Program-made: the position numbers and the translations under genes | The notes under the pieces: model-generated | Seen by the model: only the letters and a program-made list of their open reading frames with translations | Databases searched by the model: none | What the model was told of the DNA's origin: nothing | Part shown: one piece after another, positions 11,001 to 17,626 of the stretch | Numbering within the stretch: the stretch's first letter is position 1 | How the letters are laid out: every line of letters begins with the position of its first letter | Assembly: GCA_000969725.1 (NCBI GenBank) | Contig: JXSR01S015664.1 | Origin: Ophiothrix spiculata | Taxonomy: Eukaryota > Echinodermata > Ophiuroidea > Amphilepidida > Ophiotrichidae | DNA length: 27,476 bases | Reading direction: 5' to 3' (one strand)

Positions 11001-14000
11001 AAAAAGCAAAAACATAACATTTTTTTTGTAGTTTTCGGTAAGTTTTGCATATTTTTGTAGGAAAAAAAATCAATAAAAAAAAGTTTGGGTCGGGCTGAAA
11101 AATAGGGTTGGTCGGTAAAGGGCAACCAAACGATTTTTTTTGGCCTTATGCGGCACATTGCATCAGTATGTAATTGGGTGTACACCGGTTTGAATTTGAC
11201 AATGAAACTTTGCATGCTGCCATTATTACCACTAATACTTCAAATGATGCAAAAATCTCAAAATGCTTGAGGAAAACTTTGGGGATAATGCTTAACTTGT
11301 CCAATGGCCCTTTAATGCAGGGGAAATCCTCTGATTATCAGATCTAGACATAATACTGAGCACCTCTCAATTTATGATTTGCGCACTCCAACCCCATTTT
11401 TAACCGATTCAGTCTAATTGAATTTTGACATTGCAATCAAAAATACTAAATGAACTAACCCTCCAAACTAATTAACTAAGCCTGTAAACTAATTAACTAA
11501 GCCTGTAAACTAATTAACTAAGTCTGTAAACTAATTAACAAAAGTTCGTTTTTGTTTTGATGCTACAATTGATGCACTAATGACTAACAAACACAACAAT
11601 TACTTTGCAATTAATTCTGCTATTTCTGTACTGTTACCAGTATTGCAAACAAGAATCTGAAAAAATGTTTCACCAGAAGTGTTTAAGACAAACAGGAGAT
11701 TAACAGGAGCATCCATTTGATTTCCCTTGCTTTAATTTTTAATTTCACAGTAGTCTGAATGTTCCAATAACCAGTATTCAAAATAGAAAACTATTTGTGT
11801 CAACCAACTTATGCGATATTTACGTTGTAGTTTAGGCCAAAAAAAAAAAGAACTCTGTCTCAGCTTACTTAAGGTCAAAACCCTAAGCGCTATGCGGGGG
11901 TTTTTTTAGTAAAAAAGGGCTACGCGGATGCGGAAATACCCCCTTTCTTTTTTTTTTATTGCATTTTTCAGCCACTATTTTTTTTTTGCGGCCGCTTCGC
12001 GGCAGTTTATTTAACTTTTTTTTTCTCTCGATGTAAGAAAAAAATAAAAAAGCAAAAAATCTCCTGAAAACCTAAAAAAAAAAGAAATGCGGTAAAATTC
12101 GAATTTTTAACCAAATGCGCGCGGGAAGCTGAGACAGAGTTCTTTTTTTCTTTGGCCTTATGGAAAAAGAACCATTTACTTCATGAAAATTGTGATTTTC
12201 ACCTCTGCCGAGAAAATAAAGGCAAAACGACCCATCAACCATGGGTTTAAAGCTTCATTGATGTCGTCTTATATAAAAAAGACCATTGAAAATTGTAACT
12301 ACCCATCAATAGATAGACACATCAAGTTTTTAACACGTGACCTAAAAGCCAATAAACCGGCTTATCGGATATACAGTGCGTGTACACAAGGTATACCGGC
12401 TCGTCAGGTTCAAAGGGTTTTAAATATTTAAAAGCCCTTGTTGCATGCAATCTAGATGCAAAACAGATTATGGAGGTGTGGGTTATTCTGAATCGGCTTT
12501 CCGTATCGATATCCCCGTTTATTGATGTGTCGTTACTAATTGCAGTGTGTTGTGACCGCTTCTTTCCTTCTTCTCTAACAGACTCTGACTCTCCAGTGCA
12601 CTCTTCTTCTATCAATGGTCATTCCCCCGTGACTAGCACTCAGTCGGGAATTCTACGCATCTTCCCAGCGTATAACTCGGGTCTGGCCAAAGGAACAAGT
12701 GTAAAGGTACGCTGCATAGCTGTATATCCACCAATGACTGGTACATAAGGGACATAATCATTGATTATTAATCAATAGAGACGAGCGATCGCTTGGGCCA
12801 CCCGAGCGATGAAGCCAAGTAGTTGATCATCCTACCTTTGCATTTTGCTCATTTGTGGCAAAATATAAAGTAATATAATGATCAATAATATCAATGTGTA
12901 AATGGTTGTTCGATCCAGGCTTGGCTCGGGTCAAAAAGTTTGGCTCGTACTTGCTCGGCTTGGGCGAGAAGCTTGGGTCTAAATTGATTATGTCCCAAAT
13001 CAAGTATTAAATGTTTGGGTTGATTCTTAAGGACCATGGATCAGAAACTAGTGTTTTTTTTTTGTGAAATTATTGATTTTCAAATGCTTATTGGCACATA
13101 ACATTTTTTGCTGCACAGAGTGTTTCTCTTTTTAGTTTTATAAGTGTACTACACATTAACAAAATTTCAAATACAGCAGCTTTTCTAAAGTATAAAGCTG
13201 AATTTTTACTCAACAGAGAAGGCAAACACATGAGCTTTCAAGCTTTTTCTTAAGCTGACATGGATCAGGAGCCAGAAATCGGAAAAAGTGGCTCATGGCC
13301 CTTAAATTTCCAGAAAACCAGGAGCCATTTCCGAATTTAACAATAAAAGAAGATACCCTATTCACTCGTCTAATTCAACTATTTTCCATCTGACAATCTC
13401 CTTAAATTAACAAAATCCCCATTTCCAAAAGTTTGGCAAATAGTCATACTACATGACCGACACTTCATTTCAATTATTTTAACAATTTTTGGCACGCTAG
13501 TATGAAAGTGCTCAACTGTAACGTGAACTAAATTCCGAAATTGAGCAGTTGAATTGGACAAGTGGATACGGTATTGTTTTATTTTCTTCAGATGAATATG
13601 CATTATCTTTCCAAAAATACCCATTTCCAATCATTTTCTTCACAAGTTTTGACTCATACTAGAGACAAAAATTGTATACAGCAAGACCCAAGCGCTGTAG
13701 TAGGGAAAAATATTGTCACCTTGGTCTCAAGTTTTCTGTCCCATCTGGCACAAAAAGTCAGGAACCACTGGGTTAAAATCGTCCAGAGCCTGCTTAAGAA
13801 AAAGCTTGGATATACGACTAATCACTCTGTAGATCCAACGTCTGAACTTCATTCTTGAATGAGTTTCTGAAAATTGCTCTGTATAATATGGGTTATCATA
13901 CTGGTTAAAAGGCGAACTAAGTCCCTCTTTATAATTCCTTGATAATTTTGTAAGCATTTTTGAAATTGTGATGAATTTGTGATCAAACTGAATAAAAACA

Positions 14001-14329
14001 TCTTCATAAGAACTTTGAGAATAATTCCCAGTTGTTTTTTTCAACAGCTCCAGGTAACCGTCAAAACCACCTGTCAAGAAATAATCAACCTCGTCATCCA
14101 GCAGCTAAACAAAGCTGTGGAAAGCCGTCACATTGACGCACCACTGTACCCTGAAGAGCAATGGCAAGACTTCTGCCTTGTGGCAGTCATCGGCGGCAAA
14201 GAACACGCCTTCCAGGAAGCCTTCTGCCCGTTGCAGCTTCAGAACCCCTGGACTCAAGGACACTTATATGTGCAACCCAAAGAAATGAGTTTATCGATAC
14301 TAAGTACGGGACCTTCCACCGCTGTATGA
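1830..14329 (+). CDS. ANKFN1: ANKFN1-like gene (Nmf9 / Wide awake family), 3' nine exons, 5' end outside window
   Basis: Join: 1830-2042, 2279-2401, 3342-3548, 4561-4713, 5324-5441, 6704-6870, 8583-8754, 12582-12706, 14048-14329. These 1560 bases make 519 codons plus TGA. Every intron is GT-AG and all phases match (0,0,0,0,1,0,1,0 at the eight junctions). I recognise the family from conserved stretches: QMLNAAAQLQSALG, YYEPVKDQHG, LYVGYLKLRSSVD, VPHVKIRDN with EEWEW, RLSAILEMDALI, and WKEMRWIMDIVQYAR with GGVPL. Family members carry ankyrin repeats and one FN3 domain N-terminal to this part, so those exons should lie to the left. The C-terminal 110 or so residues resemble a Ras-association domain. 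Known biology of the family (established, not seen here): neuronal function in mouse (Nmf9 mutants) and sleep timing and asymmetric division in flies. The family assignment comes from recall, not a search. Confidence 0.93.
2279..2401 (+). CDS. ANKFN1: ANKFN1-like exon 2 of window
   Basis: 41 codons, phase 0/0; acceptor TTCTTTGCCAG, donor CAG|gtaaga. The middle reads LKWSSISRIQKRKSV, a basic stretch that corresponds to a basic region in the family. Following intron: 940 bp, containing MITE copies at 2449-2631 and 2805-3017. Confidence 0.92.
2449..2631. mobile_element. MITE family A, copy 1 (intron 2)
   Basis: The left end, TCCCATCATGCTTTGCTTCC, and the right end, GGAAGCAAGGCATGATGGGA, are inverted copies about 180 bp apart. 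The interior ATGAAACATAG ... ATGTTTCATTGCTAAAACC matches the interior of the other copies. It lies 47 bp inside intron 2. Confidence 0.85.
2805..3017. mobile_element. TA-targeting MITE, AGGCTGCGATCACAT ends
   Basis: The inverted ends AGGCTGCGATCACATGAAG and CTATGTGATCGCAGCC are bounded by TA on both sides (2803-2804 and 3018-3019). The flanks TATAGTG-TA and TA-AGAGACT are found fused as TATAGTGTAAGAGACT near 10139, which is a clean empty site in another copy of the host repeat. This behaviour fits a Tc1/mariner-like non-autonomous element. Confidence 0.9.
3021..3300 (+). repeat. Dispersed repeat R, partial copy
   Basis: Shares GGATTGATGGACCAAATCAC with the R copies (CCAAATCACTGC near 10171; inverted near 5683). 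Near its right end it has GGTTGCTTGTTGCATACTTG, the terminal motif of R. Its left part is interrupted by the MITE at 2805-3017. Confidence 0.7.
3342..3548 (+). CDS. ANKFN1: ANKFN1-like exon 3 of window
   Basis: 69 codons, phase 0/0; acceptor TTTCTTTGTTTCAG, donor GAG|gtaaga. It contains LYVGYLKLRSSVDTIRV, then VPHVKIRDNPNVSQEEWEW, the most recognisable block of the family. Following intron: 1012 bp, with a 70-bp duplication at 3911-4041 and a MITE at 4206-4398. Confidence 0.95.
3911..4041. repeat. Two-copy tandem duplication, about 70 bp
   Basis: ATGTGTTTGTCATTTCAAAA ... CTTGGACAGCATATCACTGATAG is followed 70 bp on by ATGTATTTGTCATTTTAAAA ... CTTGGACAGTATATCACTGATAG. The open frame across it (3845-4090) is intronic and shows no protein signature. 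Confidence 0.85.
4206..4398. mobile_element. MITE family A, copy 2 (most intact)
   Basis: Terminal inverted repeats TGTGTGTATCCCATCATGCA and TGCATGATGGGATACACAC extend inward through GCTTCC. A second inner inverted pair, AGTTAGTGATGAAATG and TTTCATCACTAACTA, makes the whole ~193-bp unit foldable. It lies in intron 3, about 160 bp before exon 4. Confidence 0.9.
4561..4713 (+). CDS. ANKFN1: ANKFN1-like exon 4 of window
   Basis: 51 codons, phase 0/0; acceptor CTCTGATTAG, donor GAG|gtatgt. It is a predicted helical segment (ERFQRDLASACKTLLNTMGV) followed by ICDLEVIELNNNE. Frame and phase agree with exons 3 and 5, and there is no stop across the join. Confidence 0.92.
5324..5441 (+). CDS. ANKFN1: ANKFN1-like exon 5 of window
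   Basis: 39 codons plus one base (phase 0 in, phase 1 out); acceptor TTTTGTTTTGCAG, donor ATGA|gtgagt. It encodes VCFIMLIPPTSSVCLGPGTG and then a region ending IQVHLFEM, matching the hydrophobic strand and PGxxN-like loop of the family. A dispersed repeat begins at about 5447, on the last base of the donor consensus. Confidence 0.93.
5447..5975 (-). mobile_element. Dispersed inverted-repeat element R, copy inverted relative to the one at 10035
   Basis: The left end CCTTGAAATATGCAACAAGC and right end GATTGCTTGTTGCAAACTTT are inverted copies. The interior (CATACCAAATCTTGATGAAT, CATGAACAATTCACATG, GCAGTGATTTGG) is the reverse complement of 10035-10642. A SINE-related piece (about 5725-5855) is nested in it. 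The right boundary is uncertain by about 15 bp. Confidence 0.8.
5725..5855 (+). repeat. SINE body fragment ending in a GATT tail
   Basis: CTCTGTGGTCGGACAGTCAC and GTTAAGCC-TTGGGTCCCCTGTATGAAT match the SINE body near 18555-18615, and part of it recurs near 14685. It ends in (GATT)n at about 5836-5852, as expected for a SINE tail. The tRNA-like head is missing. Confidence 0.7.
6112..6222. repeat. Degenerate CCCTAA-type tract
   Basis: Many variants of CCCTAACC and CCTGACC are interspersed, including CCCTAACCCTAACC near 6185-6198. It looks like an old interstitial telomere-like tract, or a simple repeat of the same unit. Confidence 0.7.
6269..6298 (+). repeat. Single end of MITE family B
   Basis: ATACCATATCCACTCGTCCA followed by ATTCAACC is the terminal motif of the elements at 13352 and 18837. 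No partner end is seen nearby, so this is a solo end or a truncated copy. Confidence 0.6.
6357..6593. mobile_element. MITE with GACGTCAAACTATGGGCGGC ends
   Basis: TGACGTCAAACTATGGGCGGCCAT at the left pairs with ATGGCCGCCAGTAGTCTGACGTAA at the right. The interior is a run of loose repeats built on TTTTAGACACC / TTTTGGGT. It lies in intron 5, 110 bp before exon 6. The perfect CRE-like octamer TGACGTCA at 6361 is part of this transposon end. Confidence 0.75.
6704..6870 (+). CDS. ANKFN1: ANKFN1-like exon 6 of window
   Basis: 167 bases, phase 1 in and phase 0 out; acceptor CTATCCACAG, donor ACA|gtaagt. The split codon gives Ile, then HLSTYHNDFIRHYSRLSAIL, MDALIAQHLLREAFSD and a helical AKARQDQIADFQT end. 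RLSAILEMDALI is a strongly conserved family block. Confidence 0.95.
7004..7188. mobile_element. Palindromic MITE with GGGCTATTCCAGTT ends
   Basis: The left arm (GGGCTATTCCAGTTAAAATC, CCCCCTATGGAAGA, ACCTTAATCTCCC, CACAGGGAGTG) pairs with the right arm (CACCCTCCCTGTGTGGGAGG, TTAAGGTGATGTCTTCCATA, GGGGGTGTGTGGA, AACTGGAACAGCC). Each arm is about 75 bp, with a short loop. It lies in intron 6. Confidence 0.88.
7400..7615 (+). repeat. Dispersed repeat T, ending CCAGTCCCTTTAATC
   Basis: AATTTAAAGTTGGTAAAGAA, AAAACTACTGGTAGTATA and GGGAAGAATCTAGGCCAGTC match, in reverse complement, TAGCCTACCAGTAGTTTTAC and TCTAGATTCTTCCC at 26033-26240. The shared sharp edge at GATTAAAGGGACTGG marks one end of the element. 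The open frames here are not genes. Confidence 0.75.
7652..7785. mobile_element. Palindromic element, GGCAAAGCAATAATTTCTTG ends
   Basis: ATAGGCAAAGCAATAATTTC / TTGGACAATATACA at the left pairs with CTGTCCAATAAATTGCTGTTTGGCCTAT at the right. The GGGCCCTGTACTCTGGATT core is repeated at about 6915, just after exon 6. Related halves lie near 19460 and 19960-20035. Confidence 0.7.
7964..8279. repeat. Two-copy tandem repeat, 161 bp
   Basis: AATTTAAGGTCACCATATGC at 7966 recurs at about 8127. The copies run in parallel through CCACGCATACTTTTGC, GATAGTACTTTACTGTTATG and CTTTTTCAAATCTTGATGGA, with few substitutions and one small indel (ATTATATTTTAGATT versus ACTATAGATT). This is a fairly recent duplication in intron 6. 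Confidence 0.92.
8431..8557. mobile_element. MITE family A, copy 3 (5' truncated), abutting exon 7
   Basis: Has the inner pair AGTAGTTAGTGATGAAATG and TTTCATCACTAACTACTCAC, then ACATGACTTCCTGTACAAAA and GGAAGCATTGCATTATGG. The left outer end is missing. It ends about 25 bp before the exon 7 acceptor, so the branch-point region of intron 6 probably lies in transposon-derived sequence. Confidence 0.82.
8583..8754 (+). CDS. ANKFN1: ANKFN1-like exon 7 of window
   Basis: 57 codons plus one base (phase 0 in, phase 1 out); acceptor CCACTTTTTTTCAG, donor AAAG|gtaact. It encodes QLDTTWKEMRWIMDIVQYAR and KGGVPLSVLCAPPPSP, the end of the conserved core, and then a proline-rich, charged linker. A MITE fragment ends about 25 bases upstream of the acceptor. 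A long inverted repeat starts about 50 bases downstream of the donor. Confidence 0.95.
8806..9285. mobile_element. Long inverted-repeat element, arms about 200 bp
   Basis: The left arm (TTGAATATGCCAGTGTAAGA, ATAGCTCCCTTCTGTTAA, TGCATACAAATCTCTGAAAA, TTTGACCTTGAAGTTGACTT) is the reverse complement, at roughly 80% identity by eye, of the right arm ending ACTGGCGTATTCAATTCA. The terminal module recurs internally near 9030-9065, and CCACTCCATGAGCTCC is doubled near 9052-9080. It lies 50 bp downstream of exon 7. Confidence 0.88.
9316..9983 (+). repeat. Dispersed repeat K, copy 1 (interrupted)
   Basis: GAGACCGTCCATCCC, GCAGCCTCTTGACATTTT, TGTCATAAGGATTAAAATGA, CAGAAGTCAAGTTATGGTCT, GGATTGTGAATCT and AAGTTTGCTGCAT all recur in order at 15860-16199. 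The AGGCC MITE at 9353-9632 splits this copy; copy 2 is continuous there. Confidence 0.85.
9353..9632. mobile_element. AGGCCAAAAAAA-end MITE, copy C1
   Basis: The left end TAAGGCCAAAAAAAATAAAT with TTGCCCTCAGCGACCGACC pairs with TTGAGGGCAACACAAAAAAA and TTTTTTTTGGCCTA. The interior carries two short inverted or parallel blocks (GCACCCAATTTTG and GCACCCAAATTTC). TA borders both ends. Confidence 0.85.
10035..10642 (+). mobile_element. Dispersed inverted-repeat element R, most complete copy
   Basis: The left end ACTCTGTAAACCTTGACGTA with TGTAACAAGCA pairs with TGCTTGTTGCATACTTCAAG and ATTTACAGAGT at the right. It is related to the copies at 3021-3300 and (inverted) 5447-5975. It carries a second inverted-repeat element at 10327-10582 nested inside. 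Confidence 0.82.
10327..10582. mobile_element. MITE nested in element R, CATATGTGAAGCGTTACATC ends
   Basis: CATATGTGAAGCGTTACATC with AAAAGGTACAAGTT at the left is the inverse of AACTTGTACCTTTTGATGTA with AGGCGTCACATATG at the right. It is AT-rich inside. The R copy at 5447-5975 lacks it. Confidence 0.85.
10788..11148. mobile_element. AGGCCAAAAAAA-end MITE, copy C2
   Basis: TTAGGCCAAAAAAAACAAAT with TGTTTGGTTGCCCT at the left pairs with AGGGCAACCAAACGA and TTTTTTTTGGCCTTA at the right. It has inner GGTCGGTCGGTCG and GGGTTGGTCGGTAAAG segments, so it is close to C1 in its subterminal part. The overlapping ORFs on both strands at 10780-11215 come from this repeat. Confidence 0.87.
11465..11541. 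repeat. 21-bp minisatellite, about 3.6 units
   Basis: The unit AAACTAATTAACTAAGCCTGT repeats exactly, then once with a C-to-T change, then partially. Confidence 0.93.
11832..12160. mobile_element. AGGCCAAAAAAA-end MITE, copy C3
   Basis: Left end TTAGGCCAAAAAAAAAAAGA then ACTCTGTCTCAGCTT; right end AAGCTGAGACAGAGTTCT then TTTTTCTTTGGCCTTA. The outer end is shared with C1 and C2 but the subterminal module ACTCTGTCTCAGCTT is different. The interior is A/T runs broken by GCGGCCGCTTCGCGGC. Confidence 0.87.
12582..12706 (+). CDS. ANKFN1: ANKFN1-like exon 8 of window (linker and start of RA-like domain)
   Basis: 125 bases, phase 1 in and phase 0 out; acceptor CCTTCTTCTCTAACAG, donor AAG|gtacgc. 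After the split Asp codon it reads SDSPVHSSSINGHSP, a low-complexity serine-rich linker, then GILRIFPAYNSGLAKGTSVK. The latter looks like the first beta hairpin of a Ras-association-type ubiquitin fold. The 3.8 kb intron before it leaves room for an unseen or alternative linker exon, but the direct join keeps frame. Confidence 0.88.
12749..12996. mobile_element. Possible MITE with GGGACATAATCA ends
   Basis: GGGACATAATCATTGATTAT at the left is roughly the inverse of TAAATTGATTATGTCCC at the right. The interior has degenerate GCTTGGGC / GGCTTGGCTCGGG motifs in both orientations. It starts 42 bp after exon 8. Confidence 0.6.
13352..13576. mobile_element. MITE family B, copy 1
   Basis: ATACCCTATTCACTCGTCTA with ATTCAACTATTTTCCAT at the left pairs with CAGTTGAATTGGACAAGTGG and ATACGGTATT at the right. 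The interior ATTTTAACAATTTTTGGCAC is shared with the element at 18837-19362. It lies in intron 8. Confidence 0.83.
14048..14329 (+). CDS. ANKFN1: ANKFN1-like terminal coding exon (RA-like domain and stop)
   Basis: 93 codons plus TGA; acceptor GTTGTTTTTTTCAACAG. It begins LQVTVKTTCQEIINLVIQQL, the second strand and first helix of an RA-like fold, and continues with FCLVAVIGGKEHAFQEAFCP, PLQLQNPWTQGHLYVQPKEM and a short tail ending PSTAV. I infer that the domain binds a small GTPase or a similar partner; no binding residue can be proved from sequence alone. No canonical AATAAA was found in the first kilobase after the stop, so the mRNA end is not placed. Confidence 0.93.
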   Translation, partial: LQVTVKTTCQEIINLVIQQLNKAVESRHIDAPLYPEEQWQDFCLVAVIGGKEHAFQEAFCPLQLQNPWTQGHLYVQPKEMSLSILSTGPSTAV

Positions 14330-15598
14330 TGAACGAACAAAATGTGCAATATATTTTCCAAACTTTTTTACACTTGCAAATAATAATGGCGATGTTCTAA
14401 TTTAATTATGATTGAATTGTAAAGCGATGTTTTTCGAGAAGACCAAACTGATGCTTGATTTAGCAGCTTGAATTTCTAAAAACAAGGGAGCAGTAACAAG
14501 TGGTTTACGATTAAGAGGTACTTTAAGGACGTCACCATTTTTGATGATAGTCGGCAAAGAGAAGTTCTTGCAGGAACATTATGTGACATTGCTAGCAAAC
14601 CATATGATGAACTTTTGCCAAGCTTTCTTAAGATGGGATTTTATTAGAATGTATAAATTGTGTTTCCTTGGGCAAGAAACTTAAGTCACGTTAAGCCGTT
14701 GGTCTACTGTGCTAAATATTCCATATTGGGATGATGCAACAGTGTTGACCTGATAGACATCAGAGAAGTTTTAAAGTGATCACCAAGAAAAAATACAGGC
14801 AGAAACATAATTGTATTATGTGACCCTTTAGTCATCTTTAAATGTCCTCTTTTAAACAAAAAAAATCAACACTTTATTGACCGAATTTTGGTATCAATGG
14901 AAAGAGGAGATCCTATGGTATCAAACTTTTTAAAATTTGGACGTGTCATCATAGAATGACTGCAGTGGCTGTAACCCTTTAAATGCAGGGATTTAATCAT
15001 ACCATGATTCTTTGATTTCTCCATGCAGTTTTTCTGGTTAGCAGAGGCAGGTTGTTGACATCTATCAACACCTGTATAGAAAGTATAAATGCCGTTGATA
15101 TCATTTTTGCACTATAATGTGCACGAGGATGAGTGACCATAGTGACTGGCTGATCTTTATAACTTTTTGATACCCCCTCGTAGTTAAGTGATGCTAGACT
15201 CTTTGAAGTCATTTGAGATCAGGGGCTGGATTGGGACGAGGTTATTCATGTATGTATGTTATATGGGGATGTGCTGCTCCAATAAGCCTTTTAGGAAGAA
15301 TGGCTGTCACAAAAGGAGAGGACGCTATTCCAAATGGGTAAAATTAAGATAACAATAGGAGGGCGTACTTTGGTTTGGGTAAAACCCGGGAAACACAAAA
15401 GGCTAATAGGTTATTTCCACAATCTTGTTTCTAGGCTATAAATATTCTTAGAAGGGGGTATGGATTTTTGAGCAGCACATACACTCCTTCATTTCATAAT
15501 TTGAATCAAATGCATCCACAGTCAGAATTTTACGTCTTTTGCATTTTCTTTTGCGTCTTCTGCACCAAAGAAGGGCAAAGCTGCCACAGACAAGAGAA
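14330..15598. other. 3' UTR candidate and gene-free stretch
   Basis: Follows the stop codon of the ANKFN1-like gene. The first few hundred bases are presumably 3' UTR. A SINE-body fragment (CCTTGGGCAAGAAACTTAAG, GTTAAGCCGTTGGTC) lies near 14667-14715. A weak inverted pair, ATAAGCCTTTTA / CAAAAGGCTAAT, brackets about 15281-15410. Otherwise nothing recognisable; the short ORFs lack family features. Confidence 0.55.
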
Positions 15599-15603
15599 TA
15601 TAT

Positions 15604-15645
15604 TGTGTGTATCCCACAATGCATTGCTTCCTGTGGAAATTTCTC
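15604..15645 (+). repeat. Solo left end of MITE family A (copy 4)
   Basis: TGTGTGTATCCCACAATGCA followed by TTGCTTCCTGTGG matches the family A terminus. No matching right end follows. Confidence 0.75.
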
Positions 15646-15859
15646 AATGAACATTGAACCTACTTGCTATATGTATCGATCAAAATAGATCCTCAGATTT
15701 CTACAAGTCATGGGAATTCAGGTAAAATTAGACAATTGAGTGAGAAACAATGCTTTTTTTACTGACAATACTGGTAATCTTGTTCATAAGAATCAAGCCC
15801 CAATTTAAAATTCTGGCATCAAATTTAATCAGTTGTTTTGAAAATATAGAGCACTGGTA

Positions 15860-16199
15860 TGGAAATGTTATATGCGACCGTCCATCCCGTAAATGCAGCC
15901 TCTTGTCATTTTGGACTTTTTTTTTGCAAAGACAATGTCATAAGGATTAAAATGACACCATAATGAACTTCTCTCGATTTCCAGAAGTCAAGTTATGGTC
16001 TGTCAAAGGTTGTCAGGAAGTCCTATTTCCAATCATTTTCATGAAATTAAACTTTCTTGTGTTTTGAAGTAAGCATATGGATTGTGAATCTGTCAAAAAA
16101 TCAATTTTGTCCAATTACGACCTTGGCAAGTATTTTTACCTGTAGCGAAAAAAAAATGAAGTTTGCTGCATCTTGTTTCAGATGGACGATAACATATTG
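15860..16199 (+). repeat. Dispersed repeat K, copy 2 (uninterrupted)
   Basis: Parallels 9316-9983 through GCGACCGTCCATCCC, GCAGCCTCTTGTCATTTT, TGTCATAAGGATTAAAATGA, CAGAAGTCAAGTTATGGTCT and TTTGCTGCATC, ending near AGATGGACGATAACATATT. It lacks the C1 insertion. Confidence 0.85.
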
Positions 16200-16971
16200 C
16201 AATATTTCACAGTATTTTTCCTTAATGCATTTTAAACTATCAGATTCATGTATCTTTTATTTGTATTCAATTGTTTTAAGTCAGTAGATTTCATATTTCC
16301 ATTGACAAATGTCTGCATGCACTATTTATACATGAATATGTTGTAACAAATGAGGGGTGCTCTGGCAAAATTAGCGGAAAGTCACAATTTTCAAATTTGA
16401 GTTTCTTGCATATTTTAATTCTCAGGGGGGGGGGGATATTTTGCCCCTCAAGGGTGATTGTTTCTGAAGTCAAAATATACCCTTTTTACCCTATTCACAC
16501 CCCAAATCAGGATTTTACCGATGCCGATTTCACACCAGGGTTTTAAAAAGTAACCTATTTTTGATGGTGTCACCTAATTCACTCTTCAATCCTAAAAAAA
16601 CAACCCTAATTCACCTTTTTCTTGGTCATGCTATGCCTGCAACATTTTACTTGAGTCAATTGAGCCTATATACGATTCTGTGCTAGGTAAATTTTCTGCT
16701 GTCTTATTAAATAGGATAGACCAATAAGGCAAGGCAGTAAGTTCGTGCTCATCAAGGCCCTGAAAATCAATCATTTATCTGGCCAAAATTTCAGTTGTGT
16801 CCATCGATCTGGAATAAATAGGATCGGTCTTTTGGGCAAATATTTAATCAAAGACTCTAATATAGACCTAAGACGTGGCCATTGGTTTGTATACATTCAT
16901 GCTACTTGATCAATAAATAATCTGCAGAAAATCAGAATGTGGTTCATAGGTTGTAGTTTTATGGGTGACTA

Positions 16972-17172
16972 TAAGGCAAAAAAAAAACAAGTTTGTTTCC
17001 TGTCGGTTTTCAAAAATCCGCGATGATTTTTCCCCGTTCTTTTTATCAAATTGGCTATTTTGATTTTCATTTTCTAAAATATCAAATAAAAAAATGAAAT
17101 GCGCAAATAATGACGCCAAGACGAAATGCGCGCGGCGCACGGGAAACAAACTTGTTTTTTGTTTTTGCCTAA
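16972..17172. mobile_element. AGGCAAAAAAA-end MITE, copy C4
   Basis: TAAGGCAAAAAAAAAACAAG then TTTGTTTCC at the left; GGGAAACAAACTTGTTTTT then GTTTTTGCCTA at the right. The outer end is like C1-C3, the subterminal module GTTTGTTTCC is distinct, and the centre is GC-rich (GCGCGCGGCGC). The neighbouring unit, GACTATTATAGCCTAA, is uninterrupted at this point. Confidence 0.85.
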
Positions 17173-17474
17173 TATAGCCTAATTAAAACACACCCCTTGG
17201 TTTACATCAAACATTCCAATGGTGATTTATAGGTCATACTTTATGGGTGACCTGGCCATTGATTTGTATGCATACTTGACCTTCAAATAAACTGCAGAAA
17301 ATACTATCCACGATATAAACCCATCATCTCTGTACTGTTTATATATATATGAAGCCATTTCAAAAAGCCCTCTGATCTCACTCTGGAAAAGAAAATTGTG
17401 GTTCATAGGTTGTAGTGTATGGTCACTTGACTATTATAGCCTAAAACACATCCCTTCGTTTATATGCACTATTG

Positions 17475-17626
17475 GGTATCGCTATCATTGTCTACTCCCA
17501 AGAATGCAAATGAGGATAATGAGTTTTATTCCGTTGTTGAGTACCCTGTTATATGTGCGGTAGAGCATGCCATTGTATTCAATTGGCTCATTTGCATTAT
17601 TGGGAGTAGACAATGATAGGGTTACC
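17475..17626. mobile_element. hAT-like MITE with 8-bp target site duplication
   Basis: The 152-bp unit begins GGTATCGCTATCATTGTCTA and ends TAGACAATGATAGGGTTACC. The inverted ends continue through CTCCCAAGAATGCAAATGAG / CTCATTTGCATTATTGGGAG. The direct repeat CACTATTG flanks it exactly at 17467-17474 and 17627-17634. An 8-bp duplication is the hallmark of the hAT superfamily. Confidence 0.92.

Noticed and set aside
10780..11215. Overlapping ORFs of 84-97 codons on both strands.
   Set aside because: They are read through MITE C2 and its A/T-rich interior; the peptide content follows from the repeat.
11465..11541. CRISPR-like array.
   Set aside because: Units are directly adjacent 21-bp repeats with no spacers, in an animal intron; it is a minisatellite.
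12183..12748. ORFs of 82, 97 and 122 codons around 12.2-12.7 kb.
   Set aside because: Only 12582-12706 within the 122-codon frame has splice sites and matches the gene phase; the rest is intron read-through or opposite-strand shadow.
14048..14060. An internal CCAG|gtaacc donor-like site a few bases into the last exon.
   Set aside because: Using it would leave a 6-base exon and remove the RA-like segment; the frame is open through to the stop without it.
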